DNA of 32,702 nt from Bacillota bacterium (lineage in GTDB: Bacteria; Bacillota; Clostridia; Christensenellales; Aristaeellaceae). The stretch covers positions 1 to 32,702 of the forward strand of contig JAEZLW010000077.1 in the NCBI GenBank assembly GCA_023415145.1, written 5' to 3'. Shown one piece after another: positions 7,922 through 15,800 of this stretch. The position numbers were made by a program, and so were the translations under genes. The first letter of the stretch is position 1; each line of letters begins with the position of its first letter. The notes under the pieces were generated by a model. That model did not search any database. It had not been told where the DNA came from and saw only the letters and a list, made by a program, of their open reading frames with translations.

Positions 7922-9604
7922 CTACTCCTGCACTGGTGCCCAGCTCTTTACGGCCGCAATGCTGCCGCCCATATCACACAATTGATCCTTTACACAGATG
8001 GCGTCAATGACATAGGTGTTGCCGGATGCCTTGGCCCGCTCTATCGCAGCGGCCAGTTCTTCCGGGGTGAAAACACGTTCCGCCTGACAGCCAAGACCCT
8101 TGGACAGTGTGACGTAATCAATGGTGCCATTCTGATTATACTCCATAGACACGGAATATTCAAAGCCATATGCTCCTTTTTGATTCTGGCGTATAAGCCC
8201 CAGGCATGCGTTGTTTACGATTACGACGATCACCGGCTGATGGTATGCTACGGAGACAGCCAGTTCCTCACCTAAGAATGTGAAGCCGAAATCACCGACC
8301 ACCGAAACACAGTGCCGGTTTGGGAAGGCCACTTTTGCACCAAATGCGCCGGGGATTTCGAAGCCCAGCGTACCGGCGCCTCCTGAGGGAAGATAGCGGC
8401 GCGGTTTGCCTATTTGCTGAAGCTGGCCAGACCAGATTTGTACGATACCGCAACCGGCTGTGAACATGGTATCCTCATCAAAGGCCTGGTTCAACTCATG
8501 GAATACACGGTGGGGCATGATGGGACTGCAAGTGTAATCTGTTCGCCTTTCAAGGCTGCTTCTTAAACCTGGAATCATTAGCGCACGCTGGCGGTTGACT
8601 GGCTGCATATTCAGCTCGGTTGCACGCTTGAGCAATTCCTTTGCAGCAAGGCCGGCATCCGATACGATGCCCAAATCCGGCATGAAGACTTTTCCGATTT
8701 GGGATGCTTCGATATCAATGTGAATGAACTTCCGCTCACCACGATACACTTTCAGATCACCCGTATGCCTGTCTGTGAAGCGGCAGCCAATCCCCAGAAC
8801 GACATCCGACTCCAACAGAATCTTGTTGCCAATGGGTTGACCCACCTGAATACCCGCATGGCCTGCATTCAGCGGATGGTCCACTGGAATGCCGCCCTTG
8901 GCCATATAAGTGGTGATCACAGGAATTTGAAGGTATTCCGCCAGGCTGATCACATCCGCCTCCGACTCGCTCAGGGTAACGCCTCCACCCATGATAATCA
9001 CAGGCGCAGCGGCTTCATTAAGCATTTTCAGGGCCATGTCGATTTTATCGGCATCCGGCGCAGGCTTTTTGATGTCCGCCGGCTTGTAGGTACTGATATC
9101 AAATGCAATATCTTGCTGTTGTACATCCAGCGGCAAATCAATCAATACCGGTCCTGGCCGTCCGTTGCGCATCAAATAAAAGGCTTCCTGCATCACCTGG
9201 GGAAGTTCCGCGCCATTTCGAAGGCAGTAGGTTTTCTTGGCCACAGTCTTGCCGATCTCGGCAATGTTCACACACTGAAATGCGTCCTGTTCCATCTGCC
9301 AGCTGTTTGCCTGGCCGGTAATGGCAAGAAATGGGATTGAATCTATGAACGCTGTATAAAGGCCTGTCACAAAATTTGTTGCCGCTGGACCCGAAGTGCA
9401 AATAGCCAGTGCTATGCGGTGACTCGCACGGTAATAGGCGTCTGCCGCATGGGTGCAAGCCTCTTCATGGCGCATACAATAATGGGTGATAGGAGCGTGC
9501 TCCAGATATTTGTACACCGGATTGATGCCAGCGCCAGGGATTCCGAATGCGTCGGTGATCCCTTCTTTTACCAGAATCTGTACCAGGACTTCAGCAACTT
9601 TCAT
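7922..9604 (-). CDS. ThDP-dependent carboligase, glyoxylate carboligase-like but retaining the catalytic Glu
   Basis: Thiamine-diphosphate enzyme of 560 residues (acetolactate synthase superfamily; N-terminal PYR, central and C-terminal PP domains). Many segments match glyoxylate carboligase (Gcl) from memory of the E. coli protein: FGIPGAGINPVY, LMRNGRPGPVLIDLP, the DRHTGDLKVY region, IGKVFMPDLGIVSDA, and VVGDFGF with VNNACLGLIRQ in the ThDP site, including Gcl's unusual GDF in place of GDG. Gcl condenses two glyoxylates to tartronate semialdehyde and CO2, and is known for having Val instead of the catalytic Glu; here E47 (codon 9464-9466) restores it, so substrate preference may differ. The ATG at 9604 is chosen because GGAGGG lies six bases upstream; an in-frame ATG at 9625 lacks a site. 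It heads a two-gene operon under the promoter at 9654-9682. Confidence 0.85.
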   Translation of the reverse strand: MKVAEVLVQILVKEGITDAFGIPGAGINPVYKYLEHAPITHYCMRHEEACTHAADAYYRASHRIALAICTSGPAATNFVTGLYTAFIDSIPFLAITGQANSWQMEQDAFQCVNIAEIGKTVAKKTYCLRNGAELPQVMQEAFYLMRNGRPGPVLIDLPLDVQQQDIAFDISTYKPADIKKPAPDADKIDMALKMLNEAAAPVIIMGGGVTLSESEADVISLAEYLQIPVITTYMAKGGIPVDHPLNAGHAGIQVGQPIGNKILLESDVVLGIGCRFTDRHTGDLKVYRGERKFIHIDIEASQIGKVFMPDLGIVSDAGLAAKELLKRATELNMQPVNRQRALMIPGLRSSLERRTDYTCSPIMPHRVFHELNQAFDEDTMFTAGCGIVQIWSGQLQQIGKPRRYLPSGGAGTLGFEIPGAFGAKVAFPNRHCVSVVGDFGFTFLGEELAVSVAYHQPVIVVIVNNACLGLIRQNQKGAYGFEYSVSMEYNQNGTIDYVTLSKGLGCQAERVFTPEELAAAIERAKASGNTYVIDAICVKDQLCDMGGSIAAVKSWAPVQE

Positions 9605-9618
9605 AGGAGTCCCTCCAA

Positions 9619-9637
9619 ATTTCATAATGTGAAACGA
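9619..9637. promoter_or_regulatory. palindromic operator-like box, copy 1 (ThDP-enzyme operon)
   Basis: AAATTTCATAATGTGAAAC contains the inverted repeat TTTCA-N5-TGAAA (9622-9636). It lies between the promoter at 9654-9682 and the GGAGGG of the ThDP-enzyme gene, centred about 18 bases downstream of the predicted transcription start. A copy with only two base changes lies at 9817-9835. Position and symmetry suggest repressor binding by roadblock. Confidence 0.7.
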
Positions 9638-9653
9638 GTTTGCATATATAGAT

Positions 9654-9682
9654 TCTATTACAGAAAACCATGGTTGTCAACA
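9654..9682 (-). promoter_or_regulatory. sigma-A-type promoter of the ThDP-enzyme operon
   Basis: On the - strand a perfect TTGACA (9677-9682) is followed, after 17 bp, by TAGAAT (9654-9659), predicting transcription start near 9647, about 40 bases before the ATG at 9604. Confidence 0.85.
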
Positions 9683-9763
9683 CACTACCATATGGCAAAA
9701 ATATATCAATTCAAACAGAGATTCATGTAAATTTCATGGTCAAAAAAATTCTGAATAAGAGTC

Positions 9764-9792
9764 TTGATTTTCGGACGGAAGTCATATATAAT
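9764..9792 (+). promoter_or_regulatory. sigma-A-type promoter of sugar operon 1
   Basis: TTGATT (9764-9769), 17 bp and a perfect TATAAT (9787-9792) predict transcription start near 9799, giving a leader of about 140 bases before the solute-binding protein ATG at 9940. It diverges from the ThDP-enzyme promoter, with about 80 bp between the two -35 elements. Apart from the two promoters and two boxes I see no gene in the 335-bp gap; an extra left half-box, AAATTTCA, lies at 9729-9736. Confidence 0.85.
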
Positions 9793-9816
9793 GATTTCAG
9801 ATGGTCCAGAGAAACA

Positions 9817-9835
9817 AAATTTCAATATGTGAAAC
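9817..9835. promoter_or_regulatory. palindromic operator-like box, copy 2 (sugar operon 1)
   Basis: AAATTTCAATATGTGAAAC has the same TTTCA-N5-TGAAA symmetry (9820-9834) as the box at 9619-9637 and differs at two central positions. It sits just downstream of the predicted start of sugar operon 1, mirroring copy 1. The recurrence at both divergent promoters is the main evidence that it is a regulator site. Confidence 0.7.
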
Positions 9836-9939
9836 CCTTGTTTAAATATGGAATGAATAAATGGTAAGGGGGTAGCAAAGAACGAAAGGGCAGGCAACAC
9901 ATGTCACAATGGGATCAAATTAAAAAAGGAGAGGGAAAA

Positions 9940-11286
9940 ATGAAAAACGGCAAGAAATTTCTCATGGTCGTACTTGTACTGGCGATGGTATTCAGCTTTG
10001 TTTCAAACGGCATGGCATTGTCAGGCACGCCAACTACCGTGCATTTTTACGCATGGACCAATCCCGACAACATGAAGCCCCTGCTGGAAGCTTTCAACGC
10101 AGACTTTGCCGGTAAATATGAGATGGTATATGAGAAGCTGGCCGATGCAGCCACGCTGACGATCAACACCGCTCTGTCCTCCGGCGATCCCATTGAAGTA
10201 ATGACCCAGGCCAGCGCCATGGACCTGCGGGTGCGTGCCGATGACCAGGTGTACATGGGCCTTCGGCAGTTCTTCGACAAGGAAGGCTGGACCTACGCAG
10301 ACAAGATGGGTGAATCCATTGAGCAAACCATGAACATCAATGGGGAATATTACGCCATCCCTTATTGCAACAACATCAACATGGTCTTCTTCAACAAAAA
10401 GATGTTTGATGAAGCCGGTGTTCCTTATCCGGCGGAGGGCTGGACCTGGGAAGATTTCCGTCAGACCGCTATCAAGCTGACCCACGGGGAAGGCGCTGAC
10501 AAGGTGTATGGCGCTATGATGGACATCTGCGGCGGTGATGGAGACAACTACTGGGATACCATCGCCAGGCAGAAGTTGGGTGCCTTTGCCTACTACACGA
10601 AGGATTTCACCAAGACCACCTTTGATACCCCCGAAATGAAAGAAAGCCTGGATTTCTTCTACAAACTGGCCATGGAAGACCAGTGCATCGTGCCTTTATC
10701 CGATTACACTGCGCTGCAATACCACAAGGATCCCACGGGTATGGCCGGGCTGTACAACGGCAAGTACGCTATGTGGGTCGCCCCCGTATACGGCTGCCTG
10801 TACCTGAAAGCCAGTTATGGCGAAGTGCCTGAGGGAACTGACATCGGCATGTGCGACATGCCTACGGTGGACGGCGGTAAGGCTGTCACCACCTGCTACA
10901 CCTCCACCGCCAGTATTCCGGCCAGTGCTCCCGATCCCGAAGCGGCTTGGGAAGCACTCAAATACATCACCATCACCAACGCGGAACTGTTTGCCGGCCC
11001 CAAGGCCATGCATCCCGGCTATCAGTTGAAGACGGATGAAGAAAAAACGGCCTTCAACGATCTGATTTTCAAGGAAAAGCCCGGTTTGGACTACGATATG
11101 GCCATGTCTGTTATGGCCAGGGACCGTGACCTTGTGAGCAAGGATAATACGGTCAGAGCCGGCCAGGTAGCCATCAACGATGCTATCCGCAACTACATGA
11201 CGCTTGTGTTCAGTGGCGAAATGTCCCCTGCAGACGCTCTTGCAGCCATCCAAGCAGAAGGTGACGCCGCCATCATGAATGACTAA
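9940..11286 (+). CDS. extracellular sugar-binding protein of an ABC importer (operon 1)
   Basis: Secreted solute-binding protein (SBP family 1, MalE-like), 448 residues. A Sec signal peptide occupies about residues 1-26 (Lys-rich start, then MVVLVLAMVFSFVSNGMA). There is no cysteine at the cleavage region, so it is not an obvious lipoprotein, which is unusual for a monoderm Firmicute. The mature part shows the family pattern of a domain-crossing segment YYAIPYCNNINMVFFNKKMFDEAGV and a following WTWEDFRQTA motif. It should deliver a carbohydrate or sugar-like compound to the two permeases that follow. The ATG at 9940 is selected because AAAAGGAGAGG precedes it; an in-frame ATG at 9901 would place a hydrophilic stretch before the signal peptide. 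A long hairpin separates it from the permeases. Confidence 0.93.
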   Translation: MKNGKKFLMVVLVLAMVFSFVSNGMALSGTPTTVHFYAWTNPDNMKPLLEAFNADFAGKYEMVYEKLADAATLTINTALSSGDPIEVMTQASAMDLRVRADDQVYMGLRQFFDKEGWTYADKMGESIEQTMNINGEYYAIPYCNNINMVFFNKKMFDEAGVPYPAEGWTWEDFRQTAIKLTHGEGADKVYGAMMDICGGDGDNYWDTIARQKLGAFAYYTKDFTKTTFDTPEMKESLDFFYKLAMEDQCIVPLSDYTALQYHKDPTGMAGLYNGKYAMWVAPVYGCLYLKASYGEVPEGTDIGMCDMPTVDGGKAVTTCYTSTASIPASAPDPEAAWEALKYITITNAELFAGPKAMHPGYQLKTDEEKTAFNDLIFKEKPGLDYDMAMSVMARDRDLVSKDNTVRAGQVAINDAIRNYMTLVFSGEMSPADALAAIQAEGDAAIMND

Positions 11287-11321
11287 GGAAACCAATCATC
11301 TGCTCTGAATGGAGGCATGAG

Positions 11322-11360
11322 ATCCAAACCGAAAGAGCGGTTACCTCTTTCGGTTTGGAT
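11322..11360 (+). promoter_or_regulatory. long intercistronic hairpin after the solute-binding protein gene
   Basis: A perfect 16-bp stem (11322-11337 ATCCAAACCGAAAGAG with 11345-11360) closes a seven-base loop. Only TTATAAAGCC follows, so it lacks a real terminator T tract. In binding-protein-dependent transport operons such hairpins commonly protect the upstream mRNA or partly terminate, giving more binding protein than permease; that role is inferred here. Confidence 0.8.
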
Positions 11361-11405
11361 TTATAAAGCCTTTTCCATCCTGCAAGGATAAGGAGAGGAT
11401 CCTGC

Positions 11406-12323
11406 TTGACTGTATTCGGAAAGCACCCCGCCGCGCCCAGGGAACTGCGGCTGTCCACCAGGGAAAATCTGGCGGGATGGGCATTTATAGGCCTCAATTT
11501 TATAGGCTACATATTGTTTAAGCTGATACCTCTTTTAATCGCGGCAGGGCTCAGCTTCTCGAAATGGAATTTTGCTTCCAGTATCAAGAACCTGAAATTT
11601 GTAGGTTTTGACAACTATGCCAAGTTAACCACCGATCCGGTGTTTATGAAGTCCTTTATCAACACAGTAATCTATGGCATCGTGCTTGTGCCGATCGTCA
11701 TATTCCTCGCGCTGATCCTTGGCGTGATCCTAAACAACCATGTGTTCGGCAAAGGAATACTAAGGCTTGCGTTCTACCTTCCAAACATATCATCCATGGT
11801 GGCGGTATCAGTGGTCTGGATGATACTGTTTCTGCCATCCTATGGACCGATCAATCAATTTTTGACATCAATGGGGGTAGCCAACCCGCCCAAGTGGCTG
11901 AATTCCTCCTGGACATCTCTCCTTTCCATTATCATAGTCGGCGTTTGGCAGCGGATCGGCTATAATATCATTATCATTCTAGCCGGTTTGCAAGGGATAC
12001 CAGACAGCCTGTATGAAGCGGCGGATATAGACGGTGCGAACGGTATCCAGAAGTTTCGGTTTATTACGATCCCATCACTGTCCAACACCATGTTCTTCTT
12101 GACCATGATCTCATTCATCAGTTCCTTCCAAGTGTTTACCCCCGTGCAGGTAATGACCCAGGGCGGGCCGGGGAACTCGTCCTCCGTTCTTGTCTATTAC
12201 ATCTACCGCACCGCTTTTATGAACAACAACATCGGATATGCCAGCGCAATGTCCTGGATCCTGTTCTTCCTGGTATTCATTTTCTCGGCGCTGCGGCTGA
12301 TATTCGCCCGGGCCAAAAAGTGA
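11406..12323 (+). CDS. sugar ABC transporter permease, MalF-type (operon 1)
   Basis: Inner-membrane permease of 305 residues with six predicted membrane helices and the cytoplasmic EAA loop, here YEAADIDGANGIQKFRFITIPSL near residues 199-221, which docks the ATPase. The segment ending in MTQGGPGNSS just before the last helices is typical of MalF/UgpA-like partners. The start is TTG at 11406, with AAGGAGAGG eight bases upstream. It forms a heterodimer with the next gene product and works with the preceding binding protein. No ATPase gene lies in the operon, so a shared MsiK/MsmX-type ATPase encoded elsewhere is expected. Confidence 0.93.
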   Translation: MTVFGKHPAAPRELRLSTRENLAGWAFIGLNFIGYILFKLIPLLIAAGLSFSKWNFASSIKNLKFVGFDNYAKLTTDPVFMKSFINTVIYGIVLVPIVIFLALILGVILNNHVFGKGILRLAFYLPNISSMVAVSVVWMILFLPSYGPINQFLTSMGVANPPKWLNSSWTSLLSIIIVGVWQRIGYNIIIILAGLQGIPDSLYEAADIDGANGIQKFRFITIPSLSNTMFFLTMISFISSFQVFTPVQVMTQGGPGNSSSVLVYYIYRTAFMNNNIGYASAMSWILFFLVFIFSALRLIFARAKK

Positions 12324-12339
12324 GGGGGATGAAGCACTT

Positions 12340-13176
12340 ATGCGCAATAAAAGCAAGAAACGCTTGATAAAAATATTTTTGACCATATTGATGGCATCGT
12401 TGTCCATTACGATGATTCTGCCATTTTTGTGGATGATGTCTTCCTCCTTCAAGCCTGACAATCAGATTTTTTGCTTCCCCATCAAATGGATCCCCGAGCA
12501 GTTCACATGGGCGAACTACGACAGGGTATGGAATTCTGATGTTCCTTTTAGTGTTTTTTTCCTAAACTCCGCCAAGGTCACACTGTTCAGCGTGTTCGGG
12601 GAGGTCGTGACCAGCGCACTGGCAGCGTATGCTTTTTCCAAGATCAAGTTCAAGGGTCGTGAGATCATCTTCCTGGTTTACCTTTCCACACTTGCCTTCC
12701 CGGCCCAGATGATGCTGATACCCAGGTTCGTTTTATACAAGCTTATGGGGCTGTACAATACCCATGCCGCGCTGATTTTGCCAGGGATGTTTACTGCCTT
12801 CGGTACTTTTATGCTTAGGCAGTTCTTTCTGTCAATACCCGATGAGCTGAGCTCGGCAGCAAAGATCGACGGCGCCGGACACTTTACTACATTTAGCAAA
12901 ATTGTACTCCCTCTTTCCACATCTGCTATCAGTGCACTGATCATTTTCCAGTTTGTTTCCTCCTGGAATGAGTATGAAGCGCCTTTGGTGTATATCAGGA
13001 GTAAGGAACTGGCTACCATCCCCCTGGGGCTTAACTTTTTCAGAGACGAGAACTCGTCCAGCTACGGTGCGATTCTGGCTGCTTCCGTCTGTTCACTGAT
13101 CCCCATATTTGCTGTATTCCTGACATTTCAAAAGCAGTTTGTGGCGGGAATAGCAGCCGCCGGTCTAAAGGACTGA
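12340..13176 (+). CDS. sugar ABC transporter permease, MalG-type (operon 1)
   Basis: Inner-membrane permease of 278 residues with six predicted helices. The N-terminus follows the MalG pattern (helix, then MMSSSFKPDNQIF), the EAA loop reads SAAKIDGAGHFTTFSKIVLP near residues 171-190, and the protein ends in the characteristic GLKD. It starts 16 bp after the MalF-type gene, with GAGGGGG upstream, and pairs with that protein. The next gene begins 11 bp after its stop, so transport and intracellular enzymes are translationally linked. Confidence 0.93.
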   Translation: MRNKSKKRLIKIFLTILMASLSITMILPFLWMMSSSFKPDNQIFCFPIKWIPEQFTWANYDRVWNSDVPFSVFFLNSAKVTLFSVFGEVVTSALAAYAFSKIKFKGREIIFLVYLSTLAFPAQMMLIPRFVLYKLMGLYNTHAALILPGMFTAFGTFMLRQFFLSIPDELSSAAKIDGAGHFTTFSKIVLPLSTSAISALIIFQFVSSWNEYEAPLVYIRSKELATIPLGLNFFRDENSSSYGAILAASVCSLIPIFAVFLTFQKQFVAGIAAAGLKD

Positions 13177-13187
13177 TACTGAAGTAC

Positions 13188-15785
13188 ATGAATGGACAGA
13201 AGGCAGGTGTATCTACCATGGATGTATTCAAACTGAAGCTGTGCAATCCGAGCCCTTCCAGTGTCGTCCAATCCGGGATGGAAGAACTCAAAAGCGCGCT
13301 TGCAGACAAGGGAATTTGCTTTGATATTGTTCCTGTAATCCCACAGGTCACAACCGCAGGGGAATGGACAATTGTGATTGGCACAGCGGCGGATTATCAA
13401 GTGAAGGTACTGCTGGAAGGCGGCCAAAGGCAATTGCCCGCAGCACCGGAGAGTTTGGGTGTATTCAGGCTGAAGACCAGGGCAGGGGAGTTGCTTTTAC
13501 TGGCCGGTGCCGATGACACAGGGCTTATGTACCTGCTGATGGAAATGGCCCGGAAAATAAAGCTGTATGGTACGGATGCGCTGAAAAACGCCGTGGAATA
13601 TTCCGAAAGCCCTGAGAACCAGGTACGCTGCATGGACCGTTACCTACTGGGGCAACTGGACAACGAGTGGTTTTTGTCAGAGGAGTTTATAGCATACTAT
13701 TTCAAGCGCCTGGCCCGCGCCAGGTTCAACAGGTTTTGTCTTATCCTTGGTTTTGACACAGCCTATATGTCGCCTCCATACCCTTTTTTCCTTTCCGTAA
13801 AGGGGTATGAAGCCGTTGGATTGACAGACCGCGTGAAAACATCCAGGGAGGCTAACCTAAACGCCCTTCGAAGGATAGCGGATGCGTGCCATGCGTACGG
13901 CATGAAGTTTGTGCTGGCTACCTGGCAGCAGCGCCCCTGGACGACAGCGCAGGAATCCCTGGTGAAGAATCTGCCGGAGTCGGAAACAGAGTTGAGCGAA
14001 TATTGTCATGACGGGATCGTGGCACTTTTGCAGGCAGTACCGGGCATTGACATTGTGCAGTTCCGGGTCAATCATGAATCCGGTGTCGGTACCCAGGTAT
14101 CCGCTGAGGCGTTTTGGAACCACTGCGCGGACGCGGTGGCAGAGGCCGGGAGGCGTACGGGAAAGCGGTTCATGCTGGACCTTCGGGCCAAGGGCCTGAC
14201 GGAGGCCATGGTGGACCATGCCCAGGCGTTGGGACTGGAGGTGGAGGTGCCCACCAAGTATTGGTGTGAGCACGCGGCTTTACCTTATCACCTGTCCATC
14301 ATGCGTTCGGAAGAGCTGGCACAGTTGAACAACTACAACCATTCCCGGCGGTATTCGTATGCGGACATGCTGGAAAAGCCCAAAAAGTACGATGTCATCT
14401 TCCGGCTATGGAACTACGGCTCCACCAACCTTTTTCTATGGGGAGACGCGGAGTATGCCCGCCGTTTTTCCAAAAGCTGTTCCCTTTCCGGAGCCACGGG
14501 GTATCAGGTTAATGCGCCGCTATCTCTCAAGTATGGGCATGAGCTGTCTCACCGGACTCCCTGGAAGATATTCAAGGATGAATCATTGAACCAGGTGAAG
14601 TGGGAGGATGAGCGTTTCTGGCTATGGTATACCTTGTATGGCAGGCTAGGATACAACACCGCCACGGATGCCGAGGTATGGGAATCGGAGTTTGAAAGCC
14701 GCTTTGGGAAAGAGCAGGGATCCTTGCTCGCCAAAGCGTTGGCTACGGCCAGCCGAATTGTGCCCCTGATCACGACTGTTCATATGCCCGTTCACCCTTC
14801 CTTAAGGTACTGGACAGAGCTGAACACGGGCTGGGCACTGTTTTCTGAAAACAATCTGAACAAAATTGCCTCCTACGACTTTTATCAGGCGATCACCTAC
14901 GGCTCCACGGAGCCCAGCGACCATGGCCTGTTTTACGGGATTGATGAATACGCCCATGATGTGTTTGCCAATGGCAAGGTTCAGGGCAAGTACACACCGC
15001 TGCAGTACGCTGCCTGGCTGAAAGAGCTTGCTGACGAAACTGCGGGGATGGTTCGGCGGCTGAAAGAAGAAGGTTCGCTGCAGGCTGAGATGAAAGCCGC
15101 GTGTCTGGACATGGAAATGGTATCGTACCTGGGCATGTATCACGCGCAAAAGATTCTTTCTGCTTATGCATTGGCCTGCTATCATGAAACAGGGCGTTCT
15201 TCATATCTTACGGAATGCCACCGACGCTTGATACAGGCCATCGGCAGTTGGAATGCGCTGTCGGAACAGGGTAGGCGGGAATACTACCATGACCTGGATT
15301 TCAGCTCTGCCGGCTCCACCACCCGCAGGGGAACATGGGGTGACCTGACGGTTGAGCTTGAGAAGGATATGGCGAGTGTCAAGCGTCTGCTCTTGATCAA
15401 CAACCTGCCGGACAACGATGATGAAGGCTTGTCCGATGATGGGAATGAACTGAAGGTCTATGAGGTCGTGGCGGATTTTCCTGCAAAGGTTCAGGCCTCA
15501 AAGGCCATCCGCATCAGGGCTTTCGCGGTTGGATTGCTGGACTGTGCAGAAGCGCCTGTGCTTCATTACCGTGCGGTGAATCAGTTGGCGGGCGAGTTTA
15601 GAACGGTACGGATGGAATGGGCAGGCGATGCATTTTACGCGGAGATTCCGGCGGCGGAGGTCACCGCCTCATGGGACCTGATGGTCTATGTCACATTGCA
15701 GCCACCAGGCAAGGCGTGCTGTCTGTATCCCGGCTTGTATAACCCCCGGTATCCCTATCCTTATGCGGTAATACAAACGTTTTGA
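13188..15785 (+). CDS. large glycosidase-like TIM-barrel protein of unknown specificity
   Basis: Cytoplasmic protein of 865 residues without signal peptide or membrane segment. The N-terminus (about 11-140) looks like the alpha/beta domain found before the barrel in GH20, GH67, GH84 and GH115 glycosidases (TIVIGTAADY, then ELLLLAGADDTGLMYLLMEMAR). A barrel-like region follows (about 145-480), with candidate acids in RVNHESGVG (E297) and LGLEVEVPTKYW (E351, E353); then an alpha-helical part and a beta-rich C-terminus (about 755-865). I cannot place it in a named family; an alpha-glucuronidase-like (GH67-type) relative is my best guess from the layout. It sits between transporter genes and two FAD oxidoreductases, so it probably acts on the imported compound before or after oxidation. 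The ATG at 13218, ten codons in and preceded by AGGCAGGTG, is an equally likely start. Confidence 0.6.
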   Translation: MNGQKAGVSTMDVFKLKLCNPSPSSVVQSGMEELKSALADKGICFDIVPVIPQVTTAGEWTIVIGTAADYQVKVLLEGGQRQLPAAPESLGVFRLKTRAGELLLLAGADDTGLMYLLMEMARKIKLYGTDALKNAVEYSESPENQVRCMDRYLLGQLDNEWFLSEEFIAYYFKRLARARFNRFCLILGFDTAYMSPPYPFFLSVKGYEAVGLTDRVKTSREANLNALRRIADACHAYGMKFVLATWQQRPWTTAQESLVKNLPESETELSEYCHDGIVALLQAVPGIDIVQFRVNHESGVGTQVSAEAFWNHCADAVAEAGRRTGKRFMLDLRAKGLTEAMVDHAQALGLEVEVPTKYWCEHAALPYHLSIMRSEELAQLNNYNHSRRYSYADMLEKPKKYDVIFRLWNYGSTNLFLWGDAEYARRFSKSCSLSGATGYQVNAPLSLKYGHELSHRTPWKIFKDESLNQVKWEDERFWLWYTLYGRLGYNTATDAEVWESEFESRFGKEQGSLLAKALATASRIVPLITTVHMPVHPSLRYWTELNTGWALFSENNLNKIASYDFYQAITYGSTEPSDHGLFYGIDEYAHDVFANGKVQGKYTPLQYAAWLKELADETAGMVRRLKEEGSLQAEMKAACLDMEMVSYLGMYHAQKILSAYALACYHETGRSSYLTECHRRLIQAIGSWNALSEQGRREYYHDLDFSSAGSTTRRGTWGDLTVELEKDMASVKRLLLINNLPDNDDEGLSDDGNELKVYEVVADFPAKVQASKAIRIRAFAVGLLDCAEAPVLHYRAVNQLAGEFRTVRMEWAGDAFYAEIPAAEVTASWDLMVYVTLQPPGKACCLYPGLYNPRYPYPYAVIQTF

Positions 15786-15800
15786 GGAGGATGTCATCCA

